A DNA stretch of 64,000 nucleotides from Streptomyces sp. B21-105 (GTDB lineage Bacteria; Actinomycetota; Actinomycetes; Streptomycetales; Streptomycetaceae): NCBI RefSeq assembly GCF_036898465.1, contig NZ_JARUMJ010000001.1, positions 5,084,001 to 5,148,000 of the forward strand, given 5' to 3'. The notes beneath the pieces are model-generated. The model saw only the letters and a program-made list of their open reading frames with translations, ran no database searches and was not told the origin of the DNA. Below, in pieces: positions 53,119 to 60,157 of the stretch; the stretch's first letter is position 1, and each line of letters opens with the position of its first letter. The translations under genes were made by a program, and so were the position numbers.

Positions 53119-54693
53119 ATGGACATCAGGCGTTCCCTCCGCAGGTCCCGCACCGGCGTCACCCTTGTGTCGCTCGCCGCGCTCCTCGTGTCCGGCTGCT
53201 CCGCCGAAAAGCCGACGAGTACCGCCGGGTCGACGGCGAGGGCGGCGCTCGCCGCGCTCCCGCGGGCCACGCCGTCGGCACTCATGCCGTACTACGCGCA
53301 GAAGCCGTCCTGGCGCGGCTGCGGTGTCCCCGGCTTCGAGTGCGCCACCATGACGGCGCCGCTCGACTACGCGGAGCCGGGTGCGGGTGATGTCAGGCTC
53401 GCGGTCGCCCGCAAGAAGGCGACGGGCCCGGGCAAGCGGCTCGGCTCGCTGCTGGTGAACCCGGGCGGACCGGGCGGCTCGGCGGTCGGCTACCTCCAGC
53501 AGTACGCCGGCATCGGCTATCCCGCCGAGGTTCGCGCCCGCTACGACATGGTCGCGGTGGACCCCAGAGGCGTGGCCCGCAGCGAGCCCGTGGAATGCCT
53601 CGAGGGGCCCGAGATGGACACCTACACGCAGACGGACACCACCCCCGACGATCCGCGGGAGACACGCGAACTCGTCCGCGCGTACAAGAAGTTCGCGGAG
53701 GCGTGCGGCGCGCGCTCGGCCCGGCTGCTGCGTCACGTCTCCACCGCCGGGGCGGCCCGGGACATGGACATCCTGCGCGCGATCCTCGGCGACAGGAAAC
53801 TGACGTACGTGGGGGCCTCCTACGGAACGTTCCTCGGCGCGACGTACGCAGGCCTGTTCCCGAACCGGGTGGGCAGACTCGTCCTCGACGGCGCGATGGA
53901 TCCGGCGCTGCCCGCCCGGCGGCTGAACCTGGACCAGACAGCGGGGTTCGAGACGGCGTTCCGGTCGTTCGCGAAGGACTGCGTGCGACAGCCCGACTGC
54001 CCGCTTGCCGCGAAGGGCGCCGCTCCCGCCAGGGTGGGCGAGAACCTGAAGGCCTTCTTCCGCAAGCTCGACGCGCACCCCCTCCCCGCGGGCGACCCGG
54101 ACGGCCGCAAGCTCGGTGAGGCACTCGCCACCACCGGCGTGATCGCCGCGATGTACGACGAGAGCACGTGGGCGCAGTTGCGCGAGTCGCTGGCCTCGGC
54201 CATGAAGGAGGACGACGGCGCGGGGCTGCTCACCCTCTCCGACGCCTACTACGAGCGCGACGCCGACGGCCGGTACGCCAACCTGATGGCCGCCAACGCC
54301 GCGGTGAACTGCCTGGACCTCCCCGCCGCGTTCACCACCGCGGAGCAGGTGGAGAAGGCGCTGCCGTCCTTCGAGAAGGCGTCCCCGGTCTTCGGTGAGG
54401 GCCTCGCCTGGGCCTCCCTGAACTGCACGTACTGGCCGGTGGGGCCCACCGGCGAGCCGCAACGCATCGAGGCGAAGGGCGCCGCGCCGATCGTCGTCGT
54501 CGGCACCACCCGAGACCCGGCGACCCCGTACCCCTGGGCCGTGTCCCTCTCCCGCCAGCTCACCTCCGCCCGCCTCCTCACCTACCAGGGCGACGGCCAC
54601 ACCGCCTACGGTCGCGGCAGCGCCTGCATCGACTCCGCGATCAACGCCTACCTGCTCCACGGGACGCCTCCGGCGAGGGGAAAGCGCTGCTGA
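53119..54693 (+). CDS. Secreted tripeptidyl-aminopeptidase-like lipoprotein
   Basis: A 524-residue alpha/beta hydrolase-fold protease of the Streptomyces Slp/Tap type (MEROPS S33 group), which removes peptides from extracellular proteins. The signal peptide ends in the lipobox LVSGC (Cys near residue 28), so it is lipid-anchored. The nucleophile elbow is VGASYGTFLGA, the acidic residue lies in GTTRDPATPYPWA and the histidine in GDGHTAYGRG. The oxyanion motif is LVNPGGPGGSAVGYL. ATG 53119 (MDIRRSLRRSRTG) gives a normal basic signal peptide; the earlier ATG at 53062 would not. It is the last core gene before the tRNA. Confidence 0.88.
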   Translation: MDIRRSLRRSRTGVTLVSLAALLVSGCSAEKPTSTAGSTARAALAALPRATPSALMPYYAQKPSWRGCGVPGFECATMTAPLDYAEPGAGDVRLAVARKKATGPGKRLGSLLVNPGGPGGSAVGYLQQYAGIGYPAEVRARYDMVAVDPRGVARSEPVECLEGPEMDTYTQTDTTPDDPRETRELVRAYKKFAEACGARSARLLRHVSTAGAARDMDILRAILGDRKLTYVGASYGTFLGATYAGLFPNRVGRLVLDGAMDPALPARRLNLDQTAGFETAFRSFAKDCVRQPDCPLAAKGAAPARVGENLKAFFRKLDAHPLPAGDPDGRKLGEALATTGVIAAMYDESTWAQLRESLASAMKEDDGAGLLTLSDAYYERDADGRYANLMAANAAVNCLDLPAAFTTAEQVEKALPSFEKASPVFGEGLAWASLNCTYWPVGPTGEPQRIEAKGAAPIVVVGTTRDPATPYPWAVSLSRQLTSARLLTYQGDGHTAYGRGSACIDSAINAYLLHGTPPARGKRC

Positions 54694-54750
54694 TAGTCCC
54701 TCGACCGGCCCGGCCCTCCGTACCCCCGGAGCTGGTGCGGAGCACCCCGG

Positions 54751-54803
54751 GAAACTGTGTAGACTTACCGACGTTGCTGACCGCACCATGGTGCGGACAG
54801 CGC
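54751..54803 (+). promoter_or_regulatory. tRNA-Thr promoter and leader palindrome
   Basis: A -10-like TAGACT stands at 54760-54765. The leader contains the perfect palindrome CCGCACCATGGTGCGG (54781-54796), eight bases before the mature tRNA 5' end, which can form a hairpin beside the RNase P site. Confidence 0.5.
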
Positions 54804-54877
54804 GCCGCCTTAGCTCAGATGGCCAGAGCAACGCACTCGTAATGCGTAGGTCTCGGGTTCGAATCCCGAAGGCGGCT
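54804..54877 (+). tRNA. tRNA-Thr (anticodon CGT)
   Basis: A 74-nt cloverleaf. The acceptor stem pairs GCCGCCT with AGGCGGC, the D-loop is AGCTCAGATGGCCAGAGC, the anticodon loop reads ACTCGTAAT with CGT, and the T-arm is TCGGGTTCGAATCCCGA. CCA is not encoded. The integrase gene of the adjacent element ends 48 bp downstream, so the 3' part of this tRNA is the likely attachment site (attL). Confidence 0.95.
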
Positions 54878-54883
54878 CTGCCG

Positions 54884-54926
54884 AAGCCTCAGGACTCACT
54901 CGCCGTGACCTGGGGCTTTTGCTTTT
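54884..54926 (+). terminator. tRNA terminator, abutting the integrase gene
   Basis: AAGCCTCAGG pairs with CCTGGGGCTT (one G-T pair), with a 15-base loop and TTTTGCTTTT after it. It ends the tRNA transcript, and its T-tract overlaps the stop codon of the opposing integrase gene. Confidence 0.8.
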
Positions 54927-56322
54927 ACCGGATGCGGCGGCGGGCGCGGAAGCGGGCCGCGCGGCGGTTCCCAGTCTCAGTTTTAGTCTCAGTTGCGGGC
55001 GCAGGGGCAGGCTCCGGGGCGGGCAGGAACGTGTCTCCCATGCGTCGCATGGCGTCCTTCGAGAGGTGCGAGCGACCTTTGACGTAGCGGCGGGTCTGAC
55101 TGATCTGGGTGTGGCGCAGGATCTCCATGATCGTGGGCATGTCGACCCCGAGTTCATTGAGGATCGTGCCGGCCGTGTGGCGGCTCCCGTCGTAGAGGCG
55201 CCGGTCTCCGATGCCCGCCTCTTGAAGCAGTTCCTTGAACTCTTCCCAGTCGGCGCGGGGGTCGATGGGGCGGCCGTCGGGTCGGGTGAACACGGCATGG
55301 TGCTCTTGCCAGAGTTCGCCGGCCGCCTCGCGTAGTTCGTCCTGCTGTGCCTTGTGCGCGATCAGGTAGGGGACGAAGGCGGGCGGGATCGGTACGGGGT
55401 TCGTGCTCTTCTTGGTCTTGGGGCGTGTGAAGGCCAACCCGCCGCCTTTGCGGTCGGGGCAGATGCTCGCGTGCTTGACGCACGTTGCCGTGCACGGCTT
55501 CGGGCACCCGCGCTTGTAGTTCTTGTGCGTGGCGCAGTCGGGCGGGCAGGGCTCGAAGCGGTGCAGACGCGCCCCGCAGGCGTGCGCGTTACCGCAACCG
55601 TGCCGCCACGTGAGTCGCTGTAGCTGCCACTTGGGGTGGAACAGTTCGGCCGTGAGGTCGACGTATGGCCACCGCAGTCCCAGGGTCTCTCCCTGCCGGA
55701 ACCCCATGCCGACGCCGACGATCCACCGCATGAACGTGGGCCGCTTGGCCGCGGCTTCCAGGAACGCCTTGGCCTCTTCCTGAGTGAACGGGTTCGCCTC
55801 GGTCTCGTCGATCGAAGGCGGGTCGACCAGGGTGGCGACGTTCTCGCCGATCATCCGGCGGCGGTGGGCAATCTTCAGGGCCCGCGACAGGATGCGGTGC
55901 ACCTTGACGATGTGGGAGGGGGCGTGACCGGCGTCGAGCATGGCACGGTACATCTGCTCGAGGTGCTCGGGGGCGAGCTTGTCGAGGCGGTGCTTACCGA
56001 CGCCCGGGACGATGTCGTTGCGGGTCTTGGACCAGTAGTCGTCCAGGGAGCGGGGCTTGAGCTTCAGGCTCGCGATGTCGGTCAGGTACGTCGTCATCCA
56101 CTGTTCGACGGTCGGCTTGCGGCCGGCCTTCGGGGCGCCTCCCTTCTCTCGCAGGTTCTCCAGCTCGCGGACCTTGCGGCGTACGGCGGGTTCGGTGCGA
56201 GCCATACGGTGGCGGCGGTCGGGGCTGCCATCGGGCAGCACGCCCATGGTCACGCGGCCGTGCCACCAGCCGTCATCGCCGAAGTAGACGGTCGATTCCA
56301 GGTTCGACTTCCGGGGACTCAT
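54925..56322 (-). CDS. int: Tyrosine-type site-specific integrase with Cys-rich insert
   Basis: A 465-residue tyrosine recombinase that integrates and excises the element at tRNA-Thr. The N-terminal arm-binding and core-binding domains cover about 1-165. The catalytic residues are R209 (GMGFRQGETLGLRW), R381 (YDGSRHTAGT, where the usual first His is replaced), H404 (ILRHTQ) and Y413 (RRYVKG). Between residues 243 and 288 a Cys/His-rich insert has eight cysteines and would bind zinc. The C-terminal tail is Pro/Ala/Arg-rich. ATG 56322 starts MSPRKSNLEST. The insert occurs in some AICE integrases but its role is not known to me. Confidence 0.93.
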   Translation of the reverse strand: MSPRKSNLESTVYFGDDGWWHGRVTMGVLPDGSPDRRHRMARTEPAVRRKVRELENLREKGGAPKAGRKPTVEQWMTTYLTDIASLKLKPRSLDDYWSKTRNDIVPGVGKHRLDKLAPEHLEQMYRAMLDAGHAPSHIVKVHRILSRALKIAHRRRMIGENVATLVDPPSIDETEANPFTQEEAKAFLEAAAKRPTFMRWIVGVGMGFRQGETLGLRWPYVDLTAELFHPKWQLQRLTWRHGCGNAHACGARLHRFEPCPPDCATHKNYKRGCPKPCTATCVKHASICPDRKGGGLAFTRPKTKKSTNPVPIPPAFVPYLIAHKAQQDELREAAGELWQEHHAVFTRPDGRPIDPRADWEEFKELLQEAGIGDRRLYDGSRHTAGTILNELGVDMPTIMEILRHTQISQTRRYVKGRSHLSKDAMRRMGDTFLPAPEPAPAPATETKTETGNRRAARFRARRRIR

Positions 56323-56387
56323 GCGTGTTCCTCCATGCGGGAGGCACCCCGAGCGGAGTGCTCGGGGTGCCTCAGGGTGTGCTCAGA

Positions 56388-56591
56388 TCAGTTGGGCAGG
56401 AGAGCGAGGGCGGCTACGAAGGCTTCGAGGTCAGCACGCCGAATCCGCCGCGTGCGGCCCAACTTGATGTACTTCAGGGCGCCTTCGGCCATCAGCTCGT
56501 AGACGGTGGATCGACCGACGGCGAGCGCTTCGGCGGCTTCCTCGGGCTTGTACAGGAGTCGGTCGACGGGGGCAGCGATCGCGGTACTCAT
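56388..56591 (-). CDS. xis: Excisionase (MerR-like helix-turn-helix)
   Basis: A 67-residue DNA-binding protein of the excisionase family. LYKPEEAAEALAVGRSTVYE is the winged helix-turn-helix (about residues 14-33), followed by KYIKLGRTRRIRRADLEAF, the wing and second helix. With Int it drives excision of the element. ATG 56591 (MSTAIAAPVDRL) has AGGAGGCACC upstream. An ATG at 56654 in the same frame lies inside one of the 8-bp repeats and has no ribosome-binding site. Confidence 0.88.
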   Translation of the reverse strand: MSTAIAAPVDRLLYKPEEAAEALAVGRSTVYELMAEGALKYIKLGRTRRIRRADLEAFVAALALLPN

Positions 56592-56646
56592 CCGGGGTGC
56601 CTCCTGGGCAGCGCGGTGGGCCGTGTGTGTCCGAGGTTCGGATTTC

Positions 56647-56852
56647 TGCGTCATTGCGTCATCAGCGTCATTCAGGCTTCTGACCTGCGGCTTTGTGTGA
56701 CGCAGTCGTGTGGGGGTGCGTCATCGGTGCGTTGTGGGCTGCGTCATCGCATGACGCAGATGACGCAGGATGACGCAGAGCCCGCCGTCTGCGTCATGGC
56801 TGTAGCCACAGGTCAGGTGCCGTTTTCCGGTCCACATGACGCAGATGACGCA
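56647..56852. repeat. Cluster of 8-bp repeat ATGACGCA (10 exact copies)
   Basis: Exact copies of ATGACGCA occur at 56751, 56760, 56770, 56836 and 56845, and in reverse (TGCGTCAT) at 56647, 56655, 56717, 56740 and 56790; near copies are at 56664 and 56697. Neighbours are often 8-10 bp apart. The pair at 56740-56758 is a perfect palindrome with a 3-base centre. Candidates are replication-origin iterons, the TraB-recognised transfer locus (clt), or a regulator operator array. Confidence 0.9.
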
Positions 56853-56966
56853 GCGTCTTCCCTCTTAGGACAAAAGAGGGGGTGTCTGTTGTGGTGCGGT
56901 GCGCCTCAGAGCGTGAAGAAGGAGCCGCTGCGCGGCGCGACCATCAGGCGGCGCGCTGCGCCGAAC

Positions 56967-57006
56967 AGCAAGAGGAGCACGCCACGCCGCTGGTGCTCCT
57001 CTTGCT
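56967..57006 (-). terminator. Terminator after the replication operon
   Basis: Perfect 14-bp arms (AGCAAGAGGAGCAC and complement) with a 12-base loop lie 17 bp past the stop of the helicase gene, so they probably end the minus-strand operon. Confidence 0.7.
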
Positions 57007-57023
57007 TGTCCAGGCGGTGCGGG

Positions 57024-58499
57024 TCAGTGCATCCGCTGTTGCTCGTGTGGGGGCGGGGTGGCCAGGCGGGTCATTTCGAGGTAGCGGCCCTCGCTGGTGC
57101 GACCCGTGTCGATGAGGACACCCCGGGCGCCCAGAGTGGGCTGAAGGCGCTTGAGCCGGTCGGAGAGCACTTTGCCCGTGGTCGGCCACCCCTTGGGCAG
57201 GGCACGGCAATCGTCGCCGCTGTAGAGGAGGCTGAGGCAGTGCAGCCACTCCGTGGACGTCATCCGCTGCGCCCCGCCCGGCTCGATGGAGTCGGCATGC
57301 CTGAGGACGGTCTGAGCGAGGAGGTCACCTTCGATCACGTCGTCGTTCAGGTCGTCCAGACTGGCCCGGTAAGCCGTGAGGGCGCCGAGCCCGGTTGCCG
57401 CGTCGAGCTGCGCGCACAGGTGCGCGAAGTCCGCCATCCGCAGGTCGGTGGGAGTCTCCGCATCGACCGCGCGGACCTTGACGGTGAGGTCCAGGAGCGA
57501 GCCGAGGACGACGGGCAGGACTTCCGCGTACTCCGCCCACAGTTCCGCTTCGGTGCGCCGGACGCGTGGCCGCTCCAGGCGCAGGGGCAGGAGCCGTTCG
57601 GCGAGGTCGGGCCGGATGACGCCCACGTCGATGCCGGTCAGGAGCAGGGGCCGGCGGTAGCCGACGCGGAAGACGTCCCCGTCGGTGAACAGGGCCCGCT
57701 TGACGCTCTCGGCTCCGGTCACGATGCAGCACATGGCGTCGGACAGGTCCGGGGTCATGTGGGAGAGGTTGTCCAGAGCGGTGACCCACCCGGCCGCCAC
57801 CGCCGCAATCAGGTTCTCCTCGTCCTTCGGGGCCCGGCGTAGGTCACCGCTCATGCCCTCGATGATCCGCACGAGCATCCGGCCGCCGGTGGACTTGCCG
57901 GCACCCTGGGGCCCGGTGAGGAACGGCGCGGGGACCGGTACGGACGGCCCGAGGCAGCCGATCAGCCACGCGATGGCCAGGCACTCGGTCTCCGCGTTGG
58001 CGAAGTTGCACAGCCGCATCAACAGGTCGATGCCCTTGCCGTCCGTGTCCTTGACGGGCAGGGGCAGTTCCCCGGTGAGCTGTGTCCGCCGCCAGCACAC
58101 CTCGCGCGGGTCCGGGACAGCGATGTCCCAGCCGGTGGGGTGGATCCGGACGGACTTCCCGTCATCGCGGCCCAGGTCCAACCACGTCACCCCATCAAAT
58201 CCGGGGGCGACGCGGATGTTCACCGGTTGCACGTCCTCGTACAGCGCGAGCGCCTCGATCAGGTCCAACGCCTCCTTGAGAGCGGTCCCGTTGAACACGC
58301 CGATCCCGTCCTTGAACAGCCCGACCATGAGTTCCTGCCTATGACTGCCCGTCGTGCCCTGAGAGCGGATCGGACGGGCCACGGGGTGGCCATTCCGCTG
58401 CGCGTACACGGTGCCGTCAGCGGTACGGAAGTACCGGAAGTGCTCCTGCGCGTAGTCGGTGATGACCTTGCGGGCGGGGTTCTTCTCGTCGTCGGACAT
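57024..58499 (-). CDS. Helicase-type replication protein of the AICE
   Basis: A 491-residue ATPase that forms a pair with the Prim-Pol gene. Walker A is LTGPQGAGKSTGGRMLV at about residue 190, Walker B-like ALDNLSHMTPDLSD follows. Such D5/DnaB-like ATPases accompany Prim-Pol proteins in AICEs and probably unwind the origin. ATG 58499 (MSDDEKNPARK) is used; GTG 58505, two codons upstream, overlaps the stop of the Prim-Pol gene by 4 bp (GTGA) and may be the true coupled start. Downstream is the terminator and the 8-bp repeat cluster. Confidence 0.83.
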   Translation of the reverse strand: MSDDEKNPARKVITDYAQEHFRYFRTADGTVYAQRNGHPVARPIRSQGTTGSHRQELMVGLFKDGIGVFNGTALKEALDLIEALALYEDVQPVNIRVAPGFDGVTWLDLGRDDGKSVRIHPTGWDIAVPDPREVCWRRTQLTGELPLPVKDTDGKGIDLLMRLCNFANAETECLAIAWLIGCLGPSVPVPAPFLTGPQGAGKSTGGRMLVRIIEGMSGDLRRAPKDEENLIAAVAAGWVTALDNLSHMTPDLSDAMCCIVTGAESVKRALFTDGDVFRVGYRRPLLLTGIDVGVIRPDLAERLLPLRLERPRVRRTEAELWAEYAEVLPVVLGSLLDLTVKVRAVDAETPTDLRMADFAHLCAQLDAATGLGALTAYRASLDDLNDDVIEGDLLAQTVLRHADSIEPGGAQRMTSTEWLHCLSLLYSGDDCRALPKGWPTTGKVLSDRLKRLQPTLGARGVLIDTGRTSEGRYLEMTRLATPPPHEQQRMH

Positions 58500-58501
58500 G
58501 G

Positions 58502-59341
58502 TCACAGTCCCAACCTGGTGCGGGCGTTGGTCCACGCGTCGGTGCAGTGCCGGGCTGATTCGCCCTTGGCCTGCGCGGCGGTGAACAAGCGGCTGATGTG
58601 GGCGTCGGTGAGGCAGCCGCACCGGCCGTGCGCGGAGAGCACGGCGAGGAACGTCCGGTACACGGTGGCGTGGACTCCTCCAGTAGCGCCGGTGATGCGC
58701 TGCTCTGCCATGGAGATGCCACGGTCCAGGTAGGCCGGAGTGCGGTGACGGCACTGCCCGCCCCCGGCCGGGGCAGGCACGGTGACGACCTGCGGCGCTG
58801 GCCGGGCTGTGGCGGGCTCCTTCATGGCAAGCGCGCGCACATTGTTCGGCAGGTAGGCCATGGTGCCGGTACCGAATCCGCGCCAGCGGGCGTAGGCCAT
58901 CGTGGACTTGATGTCCACGCCGGGGCGGACCGCGTTCGCGGACTGCATCCGACCGAGGTAGAGCCAGTGCTCGCCCCGGGTGGTGGGCACAGTCTGGGTA
59001 GCGGGCAGGTTCTCGTGGGCCCACGTGATCGCGTCAGGGTTGTCCAGGTCGACGACAGTCAGTCCCGCCCCGCCCGGGTGATAGGCGACCGCACTCGCGC
59101 GCAGCCATGCCCGGCGCCAGATGCCGGAGTTGATGACGTCCGGGTCGGTGGTCGCGGCGGCCCAACCGTGGCAGGGCGCCGGGCAGGCGCAGGGACCCGG
59201 GGTCTTCATGTTCGGCCGGCCGCCGCACGCGTTGTCGGCGCAGCGACGGCAGTTGCCGAACGGCACCTTCCCAGCTCGTAACGGCAGCGCGGGCACGCCG
59301 GAGGCGGCCAGGCCGAGGGCGGTGCGCAGGTGTTCGCTCAT
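58502..59341 (-). CDS. Bifunctional DNA primase/polymerase (Prim-Pol) replication protein
   Basis: A 279-residue archaeo-eukaryotic-type primase-polymerase. The N-terminal strand GVPALPLRAGKVPF is typical, followed by a Cys-rich segment (CRRCADNACGG then PCACPAPCHGW), and the catalytic acidic motif GLTVVDLDNPD (DxD) at about residue 95. TRGEHWLYL supplies the conserved His. The C-terminal part (MAEQRITGATGGVHATVYR) is helical. AICEs of this kind replicate with Prim-Pol plus helicase rather than RepSA. ATG 59341 overlaps the methyltransferase stop by 4 bp, and its stop is 2 bp from the helicase ATG. Confidence 0.86.
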   Translation of the reverse strand: MSEHLRTALGLAASGVPALPLRAGKVPFGNCRRCADNACGGRPNMKTPGPCACPAPCHGWAAATTDPDVINSGIWRRAWLRASAVAYHPGGAGLTVVDLDNPDAITWAHENLPATQTVPTTRGEHWLYLGRMQSANAVRPGVDIKSTMAYARWRGFGTGTMAYLPNNVRALAMKEPATARPAPQVVTVPAPAGGGQCRHRTPAYLDRGISMAEQRITGATGGVHATVYRTFLAVLSAHGRCGCLTDAHISRLFTAAQAKGESARHCTDAWTNARTRLGL

Positions 59342-60063
59342 GCCGCCACCCCAAGCGCGCGGGAAGCGAGGTACGCGCGGCCGATGTGCTCGCTGTAGGC
59401 GGGCGGGATGGCCTCGGTCAGTTCCTCGCGCACGTCGGTCCACGTGATGCCGAGCGCGGCTTGCAGCTCCGAGATGGTGGGCTTGCCTCCGCCGTTGCCG
59501 TACGCGGCCACATACGGGCCGTCGTAGAAGCGGCCGTGCCGGTAGCCGCGCACGCGGCCCCGGTGCGGCACGTGGACCGGTTGCGCGGCGGTCCAGCCGC
59601 TCACCTCGAAGTTGCGGTGGCGGATGACTCTGAGCCCGTACATCTCGCCACACAGGGTCAGGTCCTTGCGGATCTCCGCCTGTCCGTTGGGCTGTTCGAT
59701 GACGTACGGCAGGCCGGTCCTGTCGAGCAGGTTTCGGGTGGGGGCCACGAGGTCCACGTGGGTGCCGCCCCAGCCGCGAGAGCGATTGGTGCCCACGGTC
59801 AGGGTGTTCTTGGCCTGGCAGGGCGGGGAGGCGTGGACGAACGCGTATCGGCGGATCTCGCCGGTGGCGATGAGGTGGGCGAGGTATCTGAGCGCGTCGC
59901 CCCGGTGGTATGGGAAGGGGTAGTTGGGCCGGTGGGCGATGTCGCAGCCGTGGACGGTGAATCCGGCGCGGGCGTAGCCCATGGCGGCGCCGCCGGCGCA
60001 GGAGAACAGGTCCAGCAGTAACGGCTGCTCGCCATCTCGCCGGATGTCGGTGGGTTGGGTCAT
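59338..60063 (-). CDS. C5 cytosine DNA methyltransferase-like protein
   Basis: A 241-residue enzyme that probably methylates cytosine in the element or host DNA. Motif I is LLLDLFSCAGGAAMGYARAG, motif IV is HASPPCQAKNTL with the catalytic Cys, and motif VI is YVIEQPNGQAE (EQP in place of ENP/ENV). It is shorter than typical cytosine methyltransferases (about 330 or more), with a reduced target-recognition region. No restriction endonuclease is seen beside it, so it is an orphan, perhaps for protection against host restriction on transfer. ATG 60063 starts MTQPTDIRRDG. It is coupled to the Prim-Pol gene. Confidence 0.82.
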   Translation of the reverse strand: MTQPTDIRRDGEQPLLLDLFSCAGGAAMGYARAGFTVHGCDIAHRPNYPFPYHRGDALRYLAHLIATGEIRRYAFVHASPPCQAKNTLTVGTNRSRGWGGTHVDLVAPTRNLLDRTGLPYVIEQPNGQAEIRKDLTLCGEMYGLRVIRHRNFEVSGWTAAQPVHVPHRGRVRGYRHGRFYDGPYVAAYGNGGGKPTISELQAALGITWTDVREELTEAIPPAYSEHIGRAYLASRALGVAA

Positions 60064-60157
60064 GCTGGGAGACCTCCACAGGTCTGTTGATGGCTGCGGA
60101 CAGGCGGCGGCCCCCGGTTCTTGGCGGAAGGGGGCCGCCGTCGTCTTTGGTGGTGGG

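Larger units (their letters stand above)
56592..57023. other. Non-coding region between xis and the replication genes
   Basis: No gene is supported in these 432 bp. The part next to xis is filled by the 8-bp repeat cluster (56647-56852). After it come an inverted repeat CCCTCTT/AAGAGGG (56860-56866 and 56874-56880), and a 14-bp stem at 56967-57006 close to the stop of the helicase gene. It is the main control/origin candidate of the element. Confidence 0.6.

Noticed and set aside
56647..56852. CRISPR array
   Set aside because: Repeat units are 8 bp, occur in both orientations and have irregular 0-60 bp gaps; there are no spacers of constant length and no cas genes.
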